64,000 nt of DNA from Phaeocystidibacter luteus. GTDB lineage: Bacteria; Bacteroidota; Bacteroidia; Flavobacteriales; Schleiferiaceae. Positions 1 to 8,448 of this stretch are shown one piece after another. The notes below the pieces were generated by a model that was not told the DNA's origin, did not search any database, and saw only the letters and a list, made by a program, of their open reading frames with translations. Positions within the stretch are counted from its first letter, which is position 1. Each line of letters starts with the position of its first letter. The stretch is from contig NZ_WBVO01000001.1 in NCBI RefSeq assembly GCF_008933115.1, forward strand, positions 248,001 to 312,000. The letters run 5' to 3'. A program made the translations under genes and the position numbers.

Positions 1-2
1 TG

Positions 3-1028
3 TTGTCCATGCAACGTAACAAAAACCGTTTTGGGCAAATGTATTTTTGGCTTGTTGGGGACACCATTGGGGAAGTATCCATGGTACAACAAGCGAAATC
101 CGTCGGAATAGTTGTTCATCATCACCCTAAGTCTATCAATGGGTTTAAGGCATTTCGAGTATTCTTACGTCGTGAAAATATTGATATAGTACACTCACAT
201 ATTGGATACCCATCGGGTGTATATTTAAGAATTGCTCAAAAGGTAGGTGTCAAATGTCGCCTCGCCAGTTGGCACAATATGCAGCACCTGCCGTCCAATC
301 CCTTAAAGAAGAGGATGGTCCTTCATCTCCAAAAGATGATTGCTAAATATGGTACTCCAGGTTTTGCTGTATCTGATGGAGTGCGTAAGTCGTTGTCTAA
401 CACGGCACTCCGCGAGAAAACGAGTGTGGTTTACAACGGCTACAATCTTTTACCTGAAGAAAGGGTGAATATAGAAGGTCCTCTTCAACTCCTACATGTG
501 GGCAGGTTTCATCCTCAAAAGAATCATGCATTCTTATGGGAAATTGCAAGAAGCCTAAATGTACCTTTTCATTTGCTGGCTTGTGGACGACACGATTATG
601 TAGAATGCCTTCCAGAGGCTCAGACCTTAGAAGAGATACGCGTAAAATGGAGTGCGAATGAAGTTTCTGAAATTCTATCGCTTCCTGGTAACTGTGAGGA
701 TGTACGTTCGAGGATGTTAAACTCTGACATCCTCCTATTTCCGAGTCTGTACGAAGGTTTAGGTGGGGTGATCATTGAGGCCGCTTCACTCGGATGCATT
801 TGTTTCGTAAGCGATATCGCGCCTCATCGTGAAATTGCACCCTACTTTGATAATGTGCATTTGTTGCCAATAAATGAGGGTGTCAAAGTGTGGACGGAAG
901 CCATCGAATCCTTTGATCGCAAACCAATATCAATGGATCAAATTCGCAATCAACTGGCCAGGTCACCATTTACTGTCGACTACATGGACAAACGATTATT
1001 CGAGCTTTATGGAATGACCGTGCAGTAG
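3..1028 (+). CDS. Glycosyltransferase family 4 (GT-B), 5' end cut by the window
   Basis: Retaining sugar transferase, most likely acting on a lipid-linked glycan at the inner face of the cytoplasmic membrane. The C-terminal half has the GT-B donor-site pattern: a nucleotide-sugar domain opening with LLHVGRFHPQKN (about residues 163-174) and the EX7E element EGLGGVIIE (Glu251 and Glu259). The N-terminal half has the acceptor-side HSHIGYPSG loop. The reading frame is open to the window edge and the first codon in view is TTG, so the true start lies upstream. It is followed by an acyltransferase, a second GT4 enzyme and a polyprenyl-phosphate transferase on the same strand, so it belongs to a surface-polysaccharide locus. 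The sugar specificity cannot be read from sequence. Confidence 0.88.
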   Translation: MSMQRNKNRFGQMYFWLVGDTIGEVSMVQQAKSVGIVVHHHPKSINGFKAFRVFLRRENIDIVHSHIGYPSGVYLRIAQKVGVKCRLASWHNMQHLPSNPLKKRMVLHLQKMIAKYGTPGFAVSDGVRKSLSNTALREKTSVVYNGYNLLPEERVNIEGPLQLLHVGRFHPQKNHAFLWEIARSLNVPFHLLACGRHDYVECLPEAQTLEEIRVKWSANEVSEILSLPGNCEDVRSRMLNSDILLFPSLYEGLGGVIIEAASLGCICFVSDIAPHREIAPYFDNVHLLPINEGVKVWTEAIESFDRKPISMDQIRNQLARSPFTVDYMDKRLFELYGMTVQ

Positions 1029-1124
1029 TCTTATCTTTACCTCATATTCTAGCGAACAACCTCAATTCAAGTAGCCATCCGAACGCTTTTCATTCAAATA
1101 CGTTACGTTCTGCCGCTGTGGTTT

Positions 1125-1655
1125 ATGCAACTTATCACCGCATGGTTGCCTGATAATAAATTCACTATTCGTGTAAGAGGTCTGCTTGTTTCGCCATTCA
1201 TCAAGAAAGCCGGCAAAAATTTCACGCTCGCAGGTGGAGTGACGATTAACGGACCACAAGGTCTGGAACTTGGTGACAACGTGTACTTTGCACGCGGTAC
1301 TTGGCTCAATGCCAAGGCGGGAATACAAATAGGCGATAATGTATTGTTCGGGCCGAATGTCGTGATTAGCACGGCGCAGCACGTTTACAAAGACGGTGCT
1401 TTCAATACGGGACACAACATCTTTGCCCCAGTGTCTATAGGATCTGGATCTTGGCTCGCAGCCAATGTTACTGTTAAATGCGGAGTTAGAATTGGCGAAG
1501 GTTGCCTTGTGGCCAGTAACTCTAGCGTGGTAAAAGATACTCCAAAGGGGATGATAATGGCCGGTGTTCCTGCCAAACCGATTAAAGAGAATGTCGATGG
1601 CGAAGGTGACACCTACGTAGGCGTCCTTTCTCACAATTCAGATAATAACGGGTAG
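1125..1655 (+). CDS. Left-handed beta-helix (hexapeptide repeat) O-acyltransferase
   Basis: Predicted acetyl- or acyl-CoA-dependent O-acyltransferase of the WcaF/maltose-acetyltransferase type, decorating a sugar of the nearby polysaccharide. Hexapeptide repeats run from about residue 38 to 150 (for example LELGDNVYF, IQIGDNVLF, VRIGEGCLV), and the protein ends with the common AGVPAKPIK turn. A His in STAQHVY is a candidate catalytic residue. The ATG at 1125 is the first standard start, but the frame is open back to 1053 and encodes a plausible N-terminus (RYVLPLWF just before the Met), so the real start may be upstream and non-AUG. The next gene begins one base after the stop, so the two are probably cotranscribed. 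Confidence 0.85.
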   Translation: MQLITAWLPDNKFTIRVRGLLVSPFIKKAGKNFTLAGGVTINGPQGLELGDNVYFARGTWLNAKAGIQIGDNVLFGPNVVISTAQHVYKDGAFNTGHNIFAPVSIGSGSWLAANVTVKCGVRIGEGCLVASNSSVVKDTPKGMIMAGVPAKPIKENVDGEGDTYVGVLSHNSDNNG

Positions 1656-1656
1656 A

Positions 1657-2796
1657 ATGAAGCTGATGCTCGTCATCAATAACGAGTTCTCCGCCTTTCA
1701 TTTACGCGGTGCGGTTCGCCATTTTTCCGAGAAAGGATGGGATGTCCTCATTTTGTCCACCCCTGGACCCTTGGTGGACAAACTAGCTGAAGAGGAGGGA
1801 GGACGCGTTGTTCCCATACAACTCGCACGCGAAATAAATCCTTTTGCCGACCTACAGTCCCTATTTCAGCTTCTACGAATTCTGAAACGGGAAAAACCTG
1901 ACGTGATTAATGTCGGATCGCCCAAGACAGGTTTTCTTTTCGCCTTGGCGAAGATTCTACGTCCAAAGTTGCCCGTAATTTTTACGCTCAGAGGCATTCG
2001 CTCGGATACGCTGACCGGATTGAAGAAGCGAGTGGTTAAGTTCACGGAGAGACTGTCGTGTACAATGGCAGACGAAGTAATTGTGATTAGTCCAAGTTTA
2101 AGAGAACACGCCGTAAGTGTTGGAATATTGAAGCAAAGCAAGGCACATGTTCTTGGGAGTGGCAGCAGCAATGGCGTGGATACCCATTCCTTTAAACTCG
2201 ATGAACACAACCAAAAGCAGGGCGACGAGCTCAGAGCGAAGTTTGGTATTCACCAGAATGACTTTGTATTATCTACTGTGGGTAGGGTCACCAAGGATAA
2301 AGGGATAGAGGAAGTGTATCGTGCAGTTACAACGATTGATGATCCGAGATTGCATTGGCTGGTTGCAGGACCAGCAGAGGAAAGTGATCCAATTGATGCG
2401 GACATTCTCTCTGCCATGAAGATCAACCCAAGAATTCACTTTCTCGGACAAATGGATCCCATACAGCCTGTGTTTGCGGCATCAGACCTGCACGTTCTTT
2501 ATTCATATCGAGAAGGGTTTGGCAATGTAGTATTACAGGCCTCCGCCATGGGCAAACCTGTTGTTGTGGCTGATATTCCTGGATTGAGGGATACAACGGC
2601 CGACAATCTATCTGGGCGTGTCATCGAAGGCAGGAATCCGCAAGCGCTTTCAGCGGCTATTCGAAGCTATATGGAAAGTCCCGAATTGTGTGAGCGACAC
2701 GGAACCTCTGGACTAAAGCGCGTTAAAGAACAATTCGCCCAAGAGGTGATTTGGAAGGGACAAGAAGAGCTTTACCACAAAGTATCTGGGAAATGA
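1657..2796 (+). CDS. Glycosyltransferase family 4 (GT-B)
   Basis: Cytoplasmic GT-B sugar transferase of 379 residues, a typical family length. The N-terminal domain starts MKLMLVINNEFSAFHLRG and contains the GSPKTGFLFALAK segment. The donor domain opens at LSTVGRVTKDKGIEEV and has the acidic motif EGFGNVVLQ. In that motif the second acid of the usual EX7E pair is Gln, while the first Glu is kept; such variants occur in the family, so this alone does not mean loss of activity. The start lies one base after the acyltransferase stop, and the stop overlaps the next start as ATGA, pointing to translational coupling within the polysaccharide operon. Substrate unknown. Confidence 0.9.
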   Translation: MKLMLVINNEFSAFHLRGAVRHFSEKGWDVLILSTPGPLVDKLAEEEGGRVVPIQLAREINPFADLQSLFQLLRILKREKPDVINVGSPKTGFLFALAKILRPKLPVIFTLRGIRSDTLTGLKKRVVKFTERLSCTMADEVIVISPSLREHAVSVGILKQSKAHVLGSGSSNGVDTHSFKLDEHNQKQGDELRAKFGIHQNDFVLSTVGRVTKDKGIEEVYRAVTTIDDPRLHWLVAGPAEESDPIDADILSAMKINPRIHFLGQMDPIQPVFAASDLHVLYSYREGFGNVVLQASAMGKPVVVADIPGLRDTTADNLSGRVIEGRNPQALSAAIRSYMESPELCERHGTSGLKRVKEQFAQEVIWKGQEELYHKVSGK

Positions 2797-3821
2797 AGAC
2801 AGAATACCTCATTTATCCAGGCGTTTTTCTTCTGCTCATCCTAGTGATGCAGCTTTACATTCGATTGGCTCGCAGGTACGATATTGTTGATGAACCCGGA
2901 TATCGAAGCAACCACAGCGTTACAGTTCTCAGGGGGGGAGGAATCTTATTTCCAGTTGCGATTCTCGTATTCTTTCTGATCAACGGTCCCCTTCATCCAC
3001 AGTTCTTTCTAGGAACGCTCTTACTTGCCGTCGTTTCGTTTTGGGATGACTTAGGCAATGTGAAGGCCTTCCATCGATTGTTGGTTCAGTTTGTTGCGGT
3101 TGGGTTGATGATCTACGACCTCAATACAGGTGGCTATGGGTGGGCTGCCTTGTTCTTGATGTTCTTTGTGGCCGTTGGGTGGATTAATGCCTTCAACTTT
3201 ATGGATGGCATCAATGGGATTACGGCCATCAATGCAGCGTTGAACTTAGGGACGCTTGTGCTTATCAATTATGATCTTCGCTTCATTGAGATGCGACTTC
3301 TCGTGTTCTTAATGCTATCCGTAATTGTATTTGGGATATACAACTTTAGAATCCGAGCCTTGGTATTCGCCGGAGATGTAGGAAGTATTACCATGGCTTA
3401 TGCCACGGCTTTTGCAATGGCTGCATTAATCCTGAAGACCGGTCAGTGGCAGTATTTGCTCTTCCTGAGCGTTTACGTTGTAGATGCCGGATATTCCGTC
3501 CTACACCGCGTTTTCCATGGATTCAATCCGCTTAAACCTCATCGAACGTTTTTGTTCCACATGCTCGTAAATGAAGTGGGATGGCCGCACCTCGCTGTGA
3601 GTAGCTTGTATGCAGGTATTCAGCTGGTAATAAACCTCTTGGTGTATTACATCATCATTCCGGCCAACTACACCAATGTTTGGGGAATAGTCTTGATGGT
3701 AGTATTGTCAATCTTGTATTGGACCCTGAAATCATACCTGAGAAAAAAGGCCAAAGTGAAGGGCTCATTATGGCCTGAACAGCACGAAAAGATTTCTTTA
3801 GCTCGGAAGAAGGCTCGATAA
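2793..3821 (+). CDS. WecA/MraY-type polyprenyl-phosphate sugar-1-phosphate transferase
   Basis: Multi-pass membrane enzyme of the PNPT family that moves a sugar-1-phosphate from a UDP-sugar to undecaprenyl phosphate, starting a repeat unit. Visible family signatures: DEPGYRSNHSVTVLRGGG near the N-terminus, the first Asp pair in FWDDLGN, NAFNFMDGINGITAINA, the catalytic FAGDVGS and the C-terminal KPHRTFLFH with the HR pair. Around ten hydrophobic helices can be seen. The start chosen is the ATG at 2793, which overlaps the previous stop as ATGA; a longer frame from 2751 only extends into the upstream gene. The 3' end runs into a 13-base tandem repeat. GlcNAc or a related amino sugar is the likely substrate by family. 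Confidence 0.92.
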   Translation: MKTEYLIYPGVFLLLILVMQLYIRLARRYDIVDEPGYRSNHSVTVLRGGGILFPVAILVFFLINGPLHPQFFLGTLLLAVVSFWDDLGNVKAFHRLLVQFVAVGLMIYDLNTGGYGWAALFLMFFVAVGWINAFNFMDGINGITAINAALNLGTLVLINYDLRFIEMRLLVFLMLSVIVFGIYNFRIRALVFAGDVGSITMAYATAFAMAALILKTGQWQYLLFLSVYVVDAGYSVLHRVFHGFNPLKPHRTFLFHMLVNEVGWPHLAVSSLYAGIQLVINLLVYYIIIPANYTNVWGIVLMVVLSILYWTLKSYLRKKAKVKGSLWPEQHEKISLARKKAR

Positions 3822-3846
3822 GAAGGCTCGATAAGAAGGCTAGGTA
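3808..3846. repeat. 13-bp tandem repeat, three copies, across two convergent stop codons
   Basis: Three consecutive 13-base units begin at 3808, 3821 and 3834. The first two are identical (agaaggctcgata) and the third differs at two positions (agaaggctaggta). A partial fourth copy may begin at 3847. Unit 1 encodes the last residues of the WecA-like protein, whose TAA spans 3819-3821. Unit 3 contains the stop of the oppositely oriented response regulator at 3840-3842. The array therefore lies exactly at the junction of two convergent genes and probably arose by slippage. Confidence 0.85.
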
Positions 3847-4241
3847 AGAAGCTCTTTGAAACGCTCCTTTGAGATGGGCTTGATGATGTATTCACTGATG
3901 CTTTCAAGCGACTTTGCCTTGTTTATGTCATCTTCCTGTAGAGAAGAGCTCACCATGTAAATTGTGATCGTTTTTGAGAGCTTTGGTTTGAGTTTTACGA
4001 ACTCTTCCATGAATTCCCATCCGTCCATATATGGCATGTTGATATCCAAGAAAATGATATCGGGAAGATTCTCTCTCAATGTCAGGTTGTCTACCAAATA
4101 GGTATAAGCCTGCTCTCCATCATCAAAAACAAGAACTCGCTTAACAACACTAGAAGCTTCGATGGACTTACTGGCGGTGTATTGATAAACTTTGTCGTCG
4201 TCTATCAGGCAAATGATTTCTTTCTTTTTTGAATCAGTCAT
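3840..4241 (-). CDS. Single-domain response regulator (receiver only)
   Basis: CheY-like receiver of 133 residues with no output domain. The acidic cluster is DDD at 14-16, the phospho-acceptor is Asp66 in FLDINMP, the switch hydroxyl lies in YMVSSS (about 97-100) and the conserved Lys is Lys121 in IIKPIS. It starts 10 bases after the stop of the sensor kinase on the same strand, so the kinase is the likely phosphodonor. With no DNA-binding or enzymatic domain, it probably passes phosphate on or works by protein contact. Its 3' end falls inside a 13-bp tandem repeat shared with the convergent gene. Confidence 0.94.
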   Translation of the reverse strand: MTDSKKKEIICLIDDDKVYQYTASKSIEASSVVKRVLVFDDGEQAYTYLVDNLTLRENLPDIIFLDINMPYMDGWEFMEEFVKLKPKLSKTITIYMVSSSLQEDDINKAKSLESISEYIIKPISKERFKELLT

Positions 4242-4251
4242 ACAGGAGAGC

Positions 4252-6483
4252 TTAGATATTTACTGGTCTTTGAAAGGTAACAATAAAGGTGGTGCCTTCC
4301 TCAACTTTACTCGACACCTTTATGGATCCTCCACTGGATTCTACCTGAGTTTTGGTCATGAATAACCCCAATCCTTTTCCAGGTTTATTGCGATGGAACG
4401 TCTTGTGCAATCCAAACACTTTGTGTCCGTAGCGTTTCATATCAATTCCAGAACCGTTGTCGGCGAATCTTAGTTCACATTCTCCCGCCTCATTTATTCT
4501 GGTGGATATTTCAATTTTCAAACGGCGCTCATCCGAGCGATATTTGATAGCATTGCTCATTAAGTTAAGAAGCAAGCTGCTCAGATATACCTTTGGATAA
4601 TACACTTCTGATGGGTGCTCAATGTTCACTTCAAATTGAACTTCAGCATCTTCTATTTGTCGGCTCAATAGCTTCTGTGCTTGATGTATCGCATCGCCAA
4701 CGCTGTTCATGTCACTCTCGATCTCGTCGTGATCCAATATTTTCACGGTTTCCAAGAGCTCCTCTAGTAGTTCGTTCAAGCTGGAGTTAACTTGCTTGAG
4801 CTTCTCCATGATTTCGGCGCGCTCCTCATGTGATTCTGCATCGTCGTATATGTCGAGAAGAAGGTTGAGATTGCCAATTGGACTGCGCACGTTGTGCGAA
4901 ACGATGTGACTAAATTCCTTGAGCTGCTTATTGCGATTCTCCAATTGCTCTACCACACCTCGCAATTGTTTGTCTTTTTCGCGAAGAGCGGTGATATCTG
5001 ACCCCTCGGGAATCAGGTGTGTAATCTCGCCGTCATCGTTGTAAAGCGGACTCAAACTGAACGCTACTCGGTGTTTATCACCTGTTCTACTAAACATTAC
5101 GGTCTCGAAAGCCACTGTTTCACCACTCTTCACTTTCGCAATGGCGTAAGTCATAGCTTCTTTCACAATGTCCTTATCACCAAACACTTCGAATTCCCAA
5201 ACCTTCTTGCCTACGGCGTCAGATTTTTTAACTCCCAGGGTGTCGAGTGTTTTTTTATTCACGTTGATGATTGTTCCGTCGGGACGCATGATACCGGCGA
5301 AATGCATGCTTGAGTCGAACATCGCGGTGAGTAGCCGTTGCACGTCTTCAATTTCCTCTTCCTGAGAGGCTAGGCGTTTGGAAAGCTCTTCATTGGCTTC
5401 CGCGAGCTTGTCTTCCGATTCTTTCAATAATCGGTTTGCTTTGAAGAGTTCACTAAATGTAATCTCCTCCGTCACCCTAAATTTCGCCCATCTGTAGGCA
5501 AAGAAGGCCGCTGTGAGTACGAAGAAGGTCTGAAGGAGCAGGATGTACATGATGTTCTCATGCACACTTCCGAAGTACGATTCAGAAGGTATCCAGATGA
5601 ACATCTCCGTGTCCGTAATATTGGATTGTAGCCGTTGTATGCCGAGCTGTACAATCCGACCCTGGAATGCTTCTTTTTGAACGAGTGCGGTGCGGCTTAC
5701 AATCAGACCTTCATTAATTTCTGTAACCTCGTTTTGCGGAGTACTACCGAGCCCAATTCGAGCAGTAATGGAATCTGCTTGCTCATTAATGTAGACGGCA
5801 TCTTTAAAATACAATGCACTATCCCGAGAGCGTACAATGTAAACCCCTTCTTGGATTCCAAAGCGTTGATTGATTCTGTATGCCAGCGAGTTGAAATCAA
5901 TATTCGCAACGATGTAACCTCTCAGAATCCCTTTTCCACAAAAGATCGGTGTCACAAAGCGAGTTACAAGTCTGTATGGCGTTTCAAGCTCACCAAACTC
6001 CCTATTCAAGCTTATTTCGGAAAGCGACATTTCGCCATACTGCAGGTCTAAACTCTCCTGAAAGTAGGGGCGATGCGATTTATCCTGAAGTTGATCGACA
6101 GGAGTGCTTATGATTTGATCATCAATCCTGTTAAATCGTATCTGTTCAACTCCTTCCGGATTCAAAAAACGGATGCTCCTGATTTCTTGACGAGAATCGA
6201 TGAAGCCCCGCATAGAACGTTCTAGGAGAGAGGGAATAAAATCAGGGTCACTGTGGATTTGCCTCGATATCCTCAACAAACCACGACCCGACTGAAAGAC
6301 ATTGTCGGCAATCTCGTTTCCGGCAATTTCAATATCGTGACGTATTCTTTCGGCTAGGTGATCTTTCTTCCGTGTGTAGTGAGAACGGTATACAAAGGAG
6401 GTGACGGTCAGGACAATAACTGAGGTCAACAGAAATACACGAAGAAAATGCTTTCGCATGAGAGGGTCGGTTTCAGTTGTCAA
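4252..6483 (-). CDS. Membrane sensor histidine kinase (periplasmic Cache-like sensor, PAS, HisKA, HATPase)
   Basis: Inner-membrane two-component kinase of 743 residues. The first membrane helix is about residues 12-32, followed by a roughly 270-residue periplasmic region resembling a double-Cache sensor, a second helix at about 311-331, a coiled-coil stretch (about 340-385), a PAS domain (about 385-500), a dimerisation/phospho-acceptor helix with His530 in SHNVRSP, and a GHKL ATPase with NAIKYRS (N box), DNGSGID (G1) and GKGLGLFMTK (G2). No receiver is fused; a separate receiver gene follows after 10 bases. A start at Met9 is also possible. The ligand is unknown, though Cache domains usually bind small metabolites. 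Confidence 0.93.
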   Translation of the reverse strand: MTTETDPLMRKHFLRVFLLTSVIVLTVTSFVYRSHYTRKKDHLAERIRHDIEIAGNEIADNVFQSGRGLLRISRQIHSDPDFIPSLLERSMRGFIDSRQEIRSIRFLNPEGVEQIRFNRIDDQIISTPVDQLQDKSHRPYFQESLDLQYGEMSLSEISLNREFGELETPYRLVTRFVTPIFCGKGILRGYIVANIDFNSLAYRINQRFGIQEGVYIVRSRDSALYFKDAVYINEQADSITARIGLGSTPQNEVTEINEGLIVSRTALVQKEAFQGRIVQLGIQRLQSNITDTEMFIWIPSESYFGSVHENIMYILLLQTFFVLTAAFFAYRWAKFRVTEEITFSELFKANRLLKESEDKLAEANEELSKRLASQEEEIEDVQRLLTAMFDSSMHFAGIMRPDGTIINVNKKTLDTLGVKKSDAVGKKVWEFEVFGDKDIVKEAMTYAIAKVKSGETVAFETVMFSRTGDKHRVAFSLSPLYNDDGEITHLIPEGSDITALREKDKQLRGVVEQLENRNKQLKEFSHIVSHNVRSPIGNLNLLLDIYDDAESHEERAEIMEKLKQVNSSLNELLEELLETVKILDHDEIESDMNSVGDAIHQAQKLLSRQIEDAEVQFEVNIEHPSEVYYPKVYLSSLLLNLMSNAIKYRSDERRLKIEISTRINEAGECELRFADNGSGIDMKRYGHKVFGLHKTFHRNKPGKGLGLFMTKTQVESSGGSIKVSSKVEEGTTFIVTFQRPVNI

Positions 6484-6564
6484 GTTATCAATTCATGTTC
6501 AATATTTAATACCAACTAGATGGGCTTTTTGATAAATTGCAGAATCAATTTTCAATTGTGAATT

Positions 6565-7119
6565 ATGAAACGAGCCGCTAGAATCATTGTGTTAGTAGTT
6601 GCCTCTGTTGCAGTCCTAATGGTTGGTTTGTATTTCTTTATGCTGAATCAAACGACGCAGGCGAGTCCCTTAGACATCGTTTCATACGAGGAGAATGGGT
6701 TGGATATTGAAATTGAATATTCGCGTCCGCAAGTGCGTGGGCGCTTAATCTTTGGAGGATTGGTTCCATACGGATCTGTTTGGCGAACTGGAGCGAACGA
6801 ACCTACCAAGTTCAGTACGGCGTCTGATATCGTTGTAAACGGAAACAATCTCCCAGCGGGAGAGTACACCATCTGGACTATCCCCAATCAGGATGAATGG
6901 ACCGTCATTTGGAACTCCAAGGACTATTTCTGGGGCGTAGATATGACCGGAGAAGCGGCTAGGGAAGAGCAGTATGACGTTGTTCGCGCCAAAGCGACAC
7001 CTTTAGAAGTGATGCATACCGATACTTTTACTATCGACATCGACAATGGAATTATGTCCATGATTTGGTCGAATACGAAGGTTGAACTCGTCGTGAAGCC
7101 GGGTAATTCGATGGAGTAG
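6565..7119 (+). CDS. DUF2911 family protein with N-terminal membrane anchor
   Basis: Conserved Bacteroidota protein of unknown function, 184 residues. An N-terminal hydrophobic helix (about residues 6-27) is an uncleaved anchor or signal peptide, so the rest is probably periplasmic. The domain carries the family hallmark YSRPQVRGRLIFGGLVPYG followed by VWRTGANEPT, then LPAGEYTIWTIP and a C-terminal strand region. It stands alone: the kinase upstream is divergent and the protease downstream is convergent, with only one base between the two stops. No catalytic residues are known to me for this family. Confidence 0.87.
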   Translation: MKRAARIIVLVVASVAVLMVGLYFFMLNQTTQASPLDIVSYEENGLDIEIEYSRPQVRGRLIFGGLVPYGSVWRTGANEPTKFSTASDIVVNGNNLPAGEYTIWTIPNQDEWTVIWNSKDYFWGVDMTGEAAREEQYDVVRAKATPLEVMHTDTFTIDIDNGIMSMIWSNTKVELVVKPGNSME

Positions 7120-7120
7120 A

Positions 7121-8317
7121 CTAGTCTAGCATTTTCGCTTCAGATTCTTCCCGCTCGAGAGTGATGCGGTCACCGTTCTTCGTTACAAGCTCAATCTGTT
7201 CCGCATTCCGAACAACTTCTAGAATGAAGTTTAGATAGCCGCATTCCATACTATTGATGTCCGCTGCCGTTACACCATTTACCGATTCCAGCGCTTGAAG
7301 GAACTGTATCCCTTTATCTGCCGCCTGTCCATCTATTTCAAGGCTTGATACGTAAAGTGTTGAATCTGATATACCTGGTATCAGTCCGAAGGAGCGAGTT
7401 CGACTGTTTTCAGTTTCCATTTCACCTAAGTACAATTTCTCCGCTTGGCCGTCAATAATCATGTGATAGGATCCCATGGTGCGCATGCCGACCTTCCGGC
7501 TATTGGTTTGCGAAAAGTCGACATCGCTCGGTACAGAGGAGTTGCCAATTTCTATAGCGGTATTTCTTACCGTAACTACTGTGTCAATGTTATTCCCAAA
7601 CACACCTTGCGAGGTTCCGTCGATTTCGACGACCACCGGAATGGAGTCTGATATCTTGGACAAATACTTCTGTTCAATATCTAATCCCCCGGTTGAGCCA
7701 CTATCAAATAGTACATTCCTGTATCCAATACCCTTGAAGTTTACTTGAAGGAGCGGAGCTTTCCAGCCAGCCATGGGAATGGCATCGTATGTTCTGTCAC
7801 CAAGCAAGCTTTCTGTAGAGCCTACAAGCAAAGTGTCACCCGGATGAATCGCCCACTGCATTTGTCGAATCACGTGATAGCCGAGAATTCCATCTGTCGC
7901 GATACATTCCACTGTACTGTTTTCGGGAAACTGAATAACCGCAGCGATCACGTTTTCATAGACGCCTTCGCCAAGTTTCAATTGATTAATCATCGTCAGA
8001 GGAATTCGATTTCTCTGCCCCTGGCTATCGCCTAGATTCAAATCGCCCGAAACCTCTAAACCAAGTCTGTCCGCCGTTTTTTTGTTGATTACTGTCAGGT
8101 TAGCTCCTGTGTCAAAAATGAACTCTAAGGGTTCCTCGTGGTCATCAATCTTGACATACACGATGTACAGGCCCATGATGTTTTTGGCGTGAATGGTATC
8201 GTTCACTGGTTCATTCACCAATTCAGCTTTGCGAATGAGGGAGCTTGAAGAAAACAATCCGCAGGATGATAGGAGGGCAGTACTGCAGAAGAGTAGGAGT
8301 AGGTTCTTGACGTTCAT
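7121..8317 (-). CDS. Retropepsin-like aspartic protease lipoprotein with C-terminal PDZ-like domain
   Basis: Predicted lipoprotein of 398 residues: signal peptide with lipobox LLSSC (Cys19). Two clan AA aspartic-protease half-sites are visible, FDTGANLTVIN (Asp69) and FDSGSTGGLDI (Asp205), so one chain may form a complete two-lobe active site rather than needing a homodimer. The last 90 or so residues (GISDSTLYVSSLEIDGQAAD and onward, with a FLQALESVNG turn) look like a PDZ domain, which could bind C-terminal peptides. Residue 20 is Gly and there is no Asp run after the Cys, so there is no sign of surface export and it may face the periplasm. Substrate unknown. Transcribed alone. Confidence 0.85.
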   Translation of the reverse strand: MNVKNLLLLFCSTALLSSCGLFSSSSLIRKAELVNEPVNDTIHAKNIMGLYIVYVKIDDHEEPLEFIFDTGANLTVINKKTADRLGLEVSGDLNLGDSQGQRNRIPLTMINQLKLGEGVYENVIAAVIQFPENSTVECIATDGILGYHVIRQMQWAIHPGDTLLVGSTESLLGDRTYDAIPMAGWKAPLLQVNFKGIGYRNVLFDSGSTGGLDIEQKYLSKISDSIPVVVEIDGTSQGVFGNNIDTVVTVRNTAIEIGNSSVPSDVDFSQTNSRKVGMRTMGSYHMIIDGQAEKLYLGEMETENSRTRSFGLIPGISDSTLYVSSLEIDGQAADKGIQFLQALESVNGVTAADINSMECGYLNFILEVVRNAEQIELVTKNGDRITLEREESEAKMLD

Positions 8318-8379
8318 GCTATAGGTATATGGCTATTCAAGATAGAGATTCTGAACTGTGGTGTTTGTTCAAAGTTGCG

Positions 8380-8413
8380 AAAAAGAAAAAGGCCTCCGCG
8401 TGGACGGAGGCCT
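8380..8413 (-). terminator. Rho-independent terminator of the SQR-like gene
   Basis: A perfect 9-bp stem (8390-8398 with 8405-8413) with a 6-base loop, followed in the leftward direction by a T-rich run (plus-strand A tract at 8380-8389). It sits 36 bases after the stop of the flavoprotein gene at 8449 and before the protease gene, so it ends the flavoprotein transcript. Confidence 0.85.
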
Positions 8414-8448
8414 GAACACATGATAAACAAACCAACTCTCTCAATCCC

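Noticed and set aside
1062-1634. A 190-codon minus-strand reading frame opposite the acyltransferase
   Set aside because: It runs antisense through a well-supported hexapeptide-repeat gene, has no recognisable domain and no sensible hydrophobic or repeat pattern; it is a shadow frame.
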